From the NCBI RefSeq assembly GCF_029892685.1, contig NZ_JARXVD010000007.1:1-64000 (forward strand): a stretch of DNA of 64,000 nucleotides, in the 5' to 3' direction. Shown one piece after another: positions 55,682 to 64,000 of the stretch. This DNA is from Mycobacterium sp. OTB74. GTDB lineage: Bacteria; Actinomycetota; Actinomycetes; Mycobacteriales; Mycobacteriaceae. Every line of letters begins with the position of its first letter. Position 1 is the stretch's first letter. The notes below the pieces were generated by a model that was not told the origin of the DNA, did no database searches, and saw only the letters and a program-made list of their open reading frames with translations. The translations under genes were made by a program, and so were the position numbers.

Positions 55682-57151
55682 GTGGGCGAGAAGTGCGTAC
55701 GCGAGGAATTGCGGACCCTGTTCCTGTTCGAGTCGTTGACCGACGAACAGCTGGACACCTTGTGCGCCAACGGCCATATCGCGACTTTCGAGCCCGGCCC
55801 GGTGTGCATCGAAGGTCAACCCGCGAGCTGCTTCTACGTGATGCTCGAAGGCGAGCTGGTGATGTCGCAGAAGTCCGGAGGTATCGACATCGAGACCAAC
55901 CGGACGTCGATGCGCGGCGTGTACTGCGGCGCCTGGTCGGCGTACATCCCCGACCAACAACCGGTCTACGAGGCTTCGGTGCGGGTGACCAAACAGTCGC
56001 GATTCTTCGTGCTGGACGCCGACGCCTACCGGGACTTCATGCAGACCGAGTTCCCGATGGCTGTGCACCTGCTCGAAGGACACAAGGTCGGCGGCATGCG
56101 GCGTCGCCAGATCGTCGGCCAGCGCGAGAAACTGCTTGCCCTGGGCCAACTTTCGGCCGGTCTGACCCATCAGCTGAACAATCCGGCGGCCGCCACCGCC
56201 CGTGCCGTGGCAGACCTGCACGAGCGGATCGGCAAGATGCGGCACAAGCTGGCGATGCTGGCCGACGGCAAGCTCTCGGTGGAGTCCCTGCGGGTGCTGG
56301 TCAGCATCCAGGACGGCATCCCCGAACAGGTGGCCAAGTCCCGGGGCCAGGAGCTGACTGCCATGGAGACCTCCGACCGCGAGGACTCAATCGGTGAGTG
56401 GCTCGAAGACCATGACGTCGCCAGTGCGTGGGAATATGCACCGACATTCGTCGAAGCCGGCCTGGATATCGATTGGCTGGAACGTGTCTCCACCCTGGTC
56501 GGTGACAGCAACGAGCCCGAGATGCTGCCAGGCGCGGTGGGCTGGCTGAAATACACCATCGACACCGAACTGCTGATGTGCGAGATTTCCGAAGCCAGCA
56601 AACGGATTTCGTCGCTGCTGGCAGATGCCAAACGGTACTCCCAGATGGACCGGGCGCCGTATCAGAGCGCCAATCTGCATGAGCTTCTTCGCAGCACTTT
56701 CATGATGTTCGGTGACCGGATCGGCAAGGACGGCACCACGGGCGTCAAGGTGGTCAAGGAATACGACCCGGCCCTACCCGAATTGCAGTGCTACCCGGCC
56801 GATCTCAACCAGGTGTGGACCAACATCATCGACAACGCGCTGCAGGCGATGAAGGGCTCGGGCGTGTTGACGGTGCGCACCATGCGGGTCGACGATGACA
56901 CCGTGCGCGTTGAGATCAACGACACCGGCCCGGGCATTCCCCCGGACGTCATCGAGCGGATCTTCACCCCGTTCTTCACCACCAAGCCGTTCGGCGAGGG
57001 CACCGGCCTGGGGCTGGACCTGGCCTGGCGGATCGTATGCGAAAAGCACCACGGCAACCTCTATGTCGAGTCGGTGCCGGGCAATACGACGTTCATCGTG
57101 ACGCTGCCTGTGAATGCACCGGCGCCCGACGAGACTGCGGTTTCCAGCTGA
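55682..57151 (+). CDS. Sensor histidine kinase with cyclic-nucleotide-binding-like domain
   Basis: A 489-residue soluble kinase. Residues ~12-125 form a cNMP-binding-like domain (LFLFESLTDEQLDTL, FYVMLEGELVMSQ); the classical cNMP Arg motif RxA is not obvious. The H-box is ALGQLSAGLTHQLNNPAAA with His163. The ATPase domain has N-box QVWTNIIDNALQAM, G1 NDTGPGIPP, F-box FTPFFTTKPFGEGTGLGL. There is no membrane segment, so it senses an internal signal. It is 9 bp after the regulator-flavoprotein gene and is its evident partner; the GTG start has AAGGAG upstream. Confidence 0.92.
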   Translation: MGEKCVREELRTLFLFESLTDEQLDTLCANGHIATFEPGPVCIEGQPASCFYVMLEGELVMSQKSGGIDIETNRTSMRGVYCGAWSAYIPDQQPVYEASVRVTKQSRFFVLDADAYRDFMQTEFPMAVHLLEGHKVGGMRRRQIVGQREKLLALGQLSAGLTHQLNNPAAATARAVADLHERIGKMRHKLAMLADGKLSVESLRVLVSIQDGIPEQVAKSRGQELTAMETSDREDSIGEWLEDHDVASAWEYAPTFVEAGLDIDWLERVSTLVGDSNEPEMLPGAVGWLKYTIDTELLMCEISEASKRISSLLADAKRYSQMDRAPYQSANLHELLRSTFMMFGDRIGKDGTTGVKVVKEYDPALPELQCYPADLNQVWTNIIDNALQAMKGSGVLTVRTMRVDDDTVRVEINDTGPGIPPDVIERIFTPFFTTKPFGEGTGLGLDLAWRIVCEKHHGNLYVESVPGNTTFIVTLPVNAPAPDETAVSS

Positions 57152-57183
57152 TTCCAGGTATGCCCGCGCGGGCGACTGCGCGA

Positions 57184-57206
57184 GTTCGGTTCACGGCGAA
57201 CCGAAC
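57184..57206. promoter_or_regulatory. Perfect 9-bp dyad before F420 oxidoreductase
   Basis: GTTCGGTTC at 57184-57192 and GAACCGAAC at 57198-57206 are perfect inverted copies with a 5-bp gap. They sit 37-59 bp upstream of the ATG at 57243 and just after the kinase gene. They could be an operator or a terminator hairpin. Confidence 0.5.
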
Positions 57207-57242
57207 GGAATAGCGACGGCCACCGATGTGGTTGACCTCACC

Positions 57243-58079
57243 ATGACGGACTCCTCCCCCGATCTCGGACGTTTTGGTGTATTCGGCCGCGGCGCCACCC
57301 CCGAACAAGCCCAACAAATCGAAGCGCTCGGTTACGGCGCCCTGTGGGTCGGCGGTTCTCCGCCGGCTGAATTGGATTGGGTCGAGCCGATCCTCGCCGC
57401 GACCACGACGTTGCAGGTGGCCACTGGCATCGTCAATATCTGGACCGCGCCGGCCGATGCCGTCGCCAAATCGTTCCACCGCATCGATGCCGCATACCCC
57501 GGGCGATTCCTGCTCGGTATCGGCGTCGGACACCCCGAAGCGCATACGGAGTACCGCAAGCCCATGGACGCGCTGTCCGAATACCTCGACAAGCTCGATG
57601 AGCACGGCGTCCCGAAGAACCGCCGCGTGGTGGCGGCGCTGGGTCCGCAGGTGCTCAAGCTGTCGGCTCGGCGCAGCGCCGGCGCACATCCGTATCTGAC
57701 CACCCCGGAGCACACCGCGCAGGCCCGCGAGATCATCGGCCCCGACGCTTTCCTGGCCCCGGAACACAAGGCTGTACTCACCACCGACGCCGAGCGCGCC
57801 CGGGCGATAGGTCGCAAGGCCCTGGAGATTTACCTCAATCTGAACAATTACCTCAACAGCTGGAAGCGGTTGGGGTTCACTGACTCTGACGTCGCCAAGC
57901 CGGGCAGTGACCGACTCGTCGATGCCGTGGTCGCCTACGGCGCCGTGGACGCGATCGCTGCCCACCTGCGGCAGCACCTCGATGCCGGCGCCAACCACGT
58001 GCCGGTGCAGGTGCTGACGTCGCCGGACAAGTTGATACCCGCACTGACCGAACTCGCGGGTCCCCTGGGCCTGCGCTAG
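57243..58079 (+). CDS. LLM-class F420-dependent oxidoreductase, copy 1
   Basis: A 278-residue TIM-barrel protein of the luciferase-like/F420 family in the position of M. tuberculosis Rv3463. Recognisable are the start LGRFGVFGRGATPEQAQQIEALGYGALWVG, ILAATTTLQVATGIVNIW and YPGRFLLGIGVGHPEA. The substrate is unknown. The ATG at 57243 (MTDSSPDLG) gives the family start. It is followed by a close paralog 18 bp downstream. Confidence 0.88.
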   Translation: MTDSSPDLGRFGVFGRGATPEQAQQIEALGYGALWVGGSPPAELDWVEPILAATTTLQVATGIVNIWTAPADAVAKSFHRIDAAYPGRFLLGIGVGHPEAHTEYRKPMDALSEYLDKLDEHGVPKNRRVVAALGPQVLKLSARRSAGAHPYLTTPEHTAQAREIIGPDAFLAPEHKAVLTTDAERARAIGRKALEIYLNLNNYLNSWKRLGFTDSDVAKPGSDRLVDAVVAYGAVDAIAAHLRQHLDAGANHVPVQVLTSPDKLIPALTELAGPLGLR

Positions 58080-58097
58080 CCGAGAGGGATTAAGCAC

Positions 58098-58943
58098 ATG
58101 ACCCTGAATCTGGGTCGCTTTGGGGTGTGGACGTTTGGCGCCCCCAAACCCGAACAGGCCGCCGAGATCGAGAAGCTGGGCTACGGCGCTGTCTGGCCGG
58201 GCGGCTCGCCGGCCGCCGACCTGGCGTTTGTCGAACCGATCCTGGCCGCGACCGAGCATCTGACGGTGACCACCGGCATCGTCAACGTCTGGACTGCGCC
58301 GGCGGCAGAAGTCGCCGAGTCCTACCACCGCATCGAGGCCGCGTATCCGGGCCGGTTCGTACTGGGGGTCGGCATCGGTCACCCCGAGCACACCCAGGAG
58401 TACCGCAAGCCGTACGACGTGCTGGTGGAATATCTCGACGAGCTGGACGCAGCCAATGTCCCAGTCGCCCGCCGAGTGCTGGCCGCGCTGGGCCCCAAGG
58501 TCCTGCGGTTGGCCGCCGATCGCAGCGCCGGTGCACACCCGTACCTGACCACCCCGGAGCACACCGCGTCAGCGCGCAAGCTGATCGGACCGGACGTGTT
58601 CCTGGCGCCCGAGCACAAGGTGGTGCTCACAGATGGATCTGCTGAGGGTGCCGAGCAGGCCCGCGCCATCGGCCGCAAGACCGTCGACTTCTACCTGAAT
58701 CTCAGCAACTACCTGAACAACTGGCGTCGGCTGGGCTTTGCCGAAGAGGACATCGCCAAGCCGGGCAGCGACCGACTGATCGACGCGGTGGTGGCACACG
58801 GGACCCCGGAAAACGTCGCCACCCGACTGACCCAGCATCTGGACGCGGGTGCTGATCACGTGACCATTCAGGTGCTCGGCGGCTGGGACAAGCTGGTGCC
58901 GACCCTGACAGCACTGGCCGGGCCGCTGAGTTTGAAGGGGTAG
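58098..58943 (+). CDS. LLM-class F420-dependent oxidoreductase, copy 2
   Basis: A 281-residue paralog of the preceding gene; long blocks such as RSAGAHPYLTTPEHTA and PGSDRL are identical, so the pair arose by tandem duplication. Core motifs LAATEHLTVTTGIVNVW and GRFVLGVGIGHPEH are kept. The two differ most near residues 190-200, where this copy has a short insertion. It is co-directional with and 18 bp after copy 1, and 18 bp before rmlB, so all four genes to rmlC may share a transcript. Confidence 0.88.
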   Translation: MTLNLGRFGVWTFGAPKPEQAAEIEKLGYGAVWPGGSPAADLAFVEPILAATEHLTVTTGIVNVWTAPAAEVAESYHRIEAAYPGRFVLGVGIGHPEHTQEYRKPYDVLVEYLDELDAANVPVARRVLAALGPKVLRLAADRSAGAHPYLTTPEHTASARKLIGPDVFLAPEHKVVLTDGSAEGAEQARAIGRKTVDFYLNLSNYLNNWRRLGFAEEDIAKPGSDRLIDAVVAHGTPENVATRLTQHLDAGADHVTIQVLGGWDKLVPTLTALAGPLSLKG

Positions 58944-60559
<1,616 letters not shown>

Positions 60560-60580
60560 GTTAGTGATCCCGTAACAGTT

Positions 60581-60925
60581 TCAGCGTGCCAGTCGGGCCA
60601 CCACCGGCTGGCCCATGTGCGCGACCAGCGAGCCTCGCACCATGTCGACAACCTTGCTGTCAGTGACGACATAGACCCGCCGCTTGCCATGCCGACTGTC
60701 CCGCACCAGACCGGCGAGCTTGAGCTTGCTCAGGTGGTGACTCACGGTCGCGACGGACTGCTCGGTCTCCTCGGCCAGGGTGCTGACATCGCGGGCACCT
60801 TCGGACAGCAGCCACAGGATGTGTAGGCGCACCGTCGCCGCGAGCAGCCCGAACGTCGAGGCCGCCTCCTGCAGGTCCAGCGCCGACGGACCCACGGGGT
60901 TGGGCTCCATGCTGCGCAGCGTCAC
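60581..60925 (-). CDS. ArsR/SmtB-family repressor
   Basis: A 114-residue winged-helix regulator. The HTH reads RLHILWLLSEGARDVSTLAEETEQ followed by SVATVSHHLSKLKLAGLVRD, with the wing RHGKRRVYVV. There are no Cys residues, and the helix-5 metal motif of SmtB/CzrA is not complete, so the inducer is not a classical Cys-bound metal. The 279-bp upstream gap holds no other gene; no operator was confidently found. It converges with rmlC. Confidence 0.9.
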   Translation of the reverse strand: MTLRSMEPNPVGPSALDLQEAASTFGLLAATVRLHILWLLSEGARDVSTLAEETEQSVATVSHHLSKLKLAGLVRDSRHGKRRVYVVTDSKVVDMVRGSLVAHMGQPVVARLAR

Positions 60926-61204
60926 AACCCCTCCGATTCCCCACGTGACAAACCGTTAGCACGCCAGCCTGATACCCATAGGGATCACTGTGAGCTGACT
61001 GAGTGTCGAGCATACTTGCACAACCGTTTGACGGTCCATCGATCCCCGCTGCGGACCGCAGCCCAACACCACGCGCGCGCTCGTATTCCCAACCCGACAG
61101 CCGTGTTCTCAACGGCGAAAAACCGTGGCTGCGAATATCTTTCGAAATCGCCCGCCAGGCGGTCTTGCCCATCCACGCACTGGTCGTACGTGCAAGCGGC
61201 TCGG

Positions 61205-61696
61205 TCAGCTGACGGTGTGCACGATCAGGATGTCGATCTTGGCCTTGCGCGCGACGTCTGCGGGCACCGAACCCAGCAGCCGTCCAGCCGCTGAGTCCAA
61301 CCCGACGTCGCCGACCACCAGCAGATCAGCCTCGACTTCCTTGGCCAGCTTTATCAGCGCTTCGACGGGCGCCCCGACAACCGCCCGTTCTTCGATATCT
61401 TTGGCACCGGCGACGCCGGCGCGGTCACGGGCCTCGCGCAGGATTTCGTATACGCTCGCGTCGCCGTGCATCCGGTAGCCGCTCTCGCGTCCGAGGGCGT
61501 CCTCAGCGCGGCGATCGGCCGACGGGTCCGGTGACGGTGGCCGTGACCAGCTGCCCTTCTCGGTTTGATGGAAATGCGCAGTCGCGACTATGAGCTTCGC
61601 ACCCTGCCGCGCCGCGAACACGCCGGCCCGCTCGACCGCCTTCATTGACGAGTCCGAGCCGTCGGTCCCCACAAGGACCGTCCGATAGGCACCCAT
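61205..61696 (-). CDS. Universal stress protein (UspA-like)
   Basis: A 163-residue single-domain Usp. It starts MGAYRTVLVGTDGSDSSMKAVERA. The ATP-binding pattern G-x2-G-x9-G-S is present as GDVGLDSAAGRLLGS, so it is of the nucleotide-binding type. It probably serves stress or dormancy physiology. It is monocistronic and divergent from mmsA. Confidence 0.93.
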   Translation of the reverse strand: MGAYRTVLVGTDGSDSSMKAVERAGVFAARQGAKLIVATAHFHQTEKGSWSRPPSPDPSADRRAEDALGRESGYRMHGDASVYEILREARDRAGVAGAKDIEERAVVGAPVEALIKLAKEVEADLLVVGDVGLDSAAGRLLGSVPADVARKAKIDILIVHTVS

Positions 61697-61857
61697 GGCG
61701 TCTCCTTACAGTCGTGGCGGGCATCAAGACATTAGCGTGCGCTAGGCGCTCAACGCTGCGATTTGAAGCCCGCGTTAGCCGCGCGGGTTCCAGATTGCGC
61801 CAGCGTCTCACCGAAACCTCGGTCCGCAGCCCGGGGTCTTGCGCGGATCGATCCCCT

Positions 61858-61879
61858 ATTACTAGGATGTCCTAGTAAT
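61858..61879. promoter_or_regulatory. Perfect 22-bp dyad operator before mmsA
   Basis: ATTACTAGGA at 61858-61867 and its exact complement TCCTAGTAAT at 61870-61879 are separated by only TG. It lies 53-74 bp upstream of the mmsA start. Length and symmetry fit a TetR-family dimer site. The regulator is not encoded in this window. Confidence 0.75.
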
Positions 61880-61931
61880 GTCTGGGCGGTCGCCCAGCGC
61901 TCATCACATCGCTTTCGCCAAGGGACTCCCA

Positions 61932-63449
<1,518 letters not shown>

Positions 63450-63458
63450 GGACCGGCC

Positions 63459-64000
63459 TTGAGCATCGACCTCTTCGGGCTGGATGACGACGAACGCGTG
63501 ATCGCCGAGACGGCGGCCGCGTTCGCCGAAAAGCGGCTGGCGCCAAACGCATTGGAGTGGGACGCTGAGGAGCACTTCCCCACCGATGTGCTGCGGGAGT
63601 CCGCCGAGCTGGGCATGGCGGCCATCTACTGCAGCGACGACGTCGGCGGCACCGGCCTGCGCCGGCTGGACGGAGTGCGGATCTTCGAGCAGCTGGCCAC
63701 CGCCGATCCGACCATCGCGGCCTTCATGTCGATCCACAATATGTGCGCATGGATGGTGGACAGCTACGGAACCCCCGAGCAGCGCAAGAACTGGCTGCCC
63801 AAACTGGCTTCGATGGAGGCCATCGCCAGCTACTGCCTGACCGAGCCGGGCGCCGGCAGTGACGCGGCGGCCTTGCGCACCAAGGCCGTTCGGGATGGCG
63901 ACCACTACGTGCTGGACGGGGTGAAACAGTTCATCTCCGGCGCAGGCGTTTCGGACGTCTACGTGGTGATGGCCCGCACCGGTGCCGAAGGACCCCGGGG
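63459..64000 (+). CDS. fadE9: Acyl-CoA dehydrogenase FadE9-like (partial)
   Basis: The first ~180 residues of an acyl-CoA dehydrogenase; the gene runs off the window. It starts at TTG 63459 (SIDLFGLDDDERVIAETAAAF). The FAD/substrate motif YCLTEPGAGSDAAALRT and the following KQFISGAG are clear. Next to mmsA it is most likely the isobutyryl-CoA dehydrogenase of valine degradation (FadE9). It starts 9 bp after mmsA. Confidence 0.92.
   Translation, partial: MSIDLFGLDDDERVIAETAAAFAEKRLAPNALEWDAEEHFPTDVLRESAELGMAAIYCSDDVGGTGLRRLDGVRIFEQLATADPTIAAFMSIHNMCAWMVDSYGTPEQRKNWLPKLASMEAIASYCLTEPGAGSDAAALRTKAVRDGDHYVLDGVKQFISGAGVSDVYVVMARTGAEGPR

Noticed and set aside
57184..57220. GAACCGAAC before the F420 gene as a SigM -35
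   Set aside because: The first base is C (CGAAC), and no CGTC follows at the right distance; it is part of a dyad.

Overview
The window is high-GC chromosomal DNA from a mycobacterium, most likely a fast-growing Mycolicibacterium-type species. The gene order follows the M. tuberculosis block from groEL1-groES through tsaD, alr, gadB, nnr, glmS, glmM, rpsI-rplM, ESX-4, the cutinases, truA-rplQ-rpoA-rpsD-rpsK-rpsM-rpmJ-infA to rmlBC. Several gene groups are interleaved that I do not place in that block: an ethanolamine cluster, glpK with a CGNR regulator and EamA exporter, a redox two-component pair, and mmsA-fadE9. No tRNA, rRNA, insertion sequence, prophage or CRISPR array was seen.

Layout. 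1-2.8 kb: a small acidic-tailed unknown, a membrane class III adenylyl cyclase and an HD-domain protein. 2.9-15.2 kb (minus strand): a long housekeeping run reading glmS, nnr, gadB, alr, an alpha/beta hydrolase, the t6A genes tsaE-tsaB-rimI-tsaD, a truncated SnoaL-like remnant, then groES-groEL1 behind a CIRCE operator. 15.2-22.5 kb: a hydrolase-like protein without its nucleophile, a large LuxR/AAA regulator behind phased T-tracts, an orphan secreted protein and a MocR-type regulator. 22.5-26.8 kb: a two-gene type VII secretion-like pair, glmM, rpsI and rplM. 27.0-33.8 kb: ethanolamine ammonia-lyase, permease, aldehyde dehydrogenase and a GAF-domain regulator. 33.9-43.6 kb: ESX-4. 43.6-46.9 kb: glpK, CGNR regulator, EamA exporter. 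47-49 kb: three tandem cutinases. 49.1-53.7 kb: ribosomal protein/rpoA operon. 54-57.2 kb: a response regulator fused to a thioredoxin-reductase-like flavoprotein plus a cyclic-nucleotide-domain histidine kinase. 57.2-60.6 kb: two tandem F420-type oxidoreductases and rmlB-rmlC. 60.6-64 kb: ArsR regulator, universal stress protein, mmsA and the start of fadE9.

The strongest new signal is regulatory. Three minus-strand promoters share a GGAACCGAA core, a 17-bp spacer and a CGTC -10, which is the SigM-type architecture. One precedes eccC4, one precedes esxU, and the third, 10-15 kb away, sits after glmM and drives a YxxxD-bearing small protein and a WXG-bearing Ala/Pro-rich protein. This suggests that the pair belongs to the ESX-4 regulon and may be an ESX-4 substrate pair. 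Other structured non-coding signals include a four-copy TCRTTAC array at a CGNR/EamA divergent promoter, a perfect 22-bp dyad before mmsA, phased T-tracts before the LuxR regulator, 21-bp tandem repeats before the orphan secreted protein, and a long-range hairpin in the rplM leader. All functions are inferred from reading translations and motifs; no database search was run.
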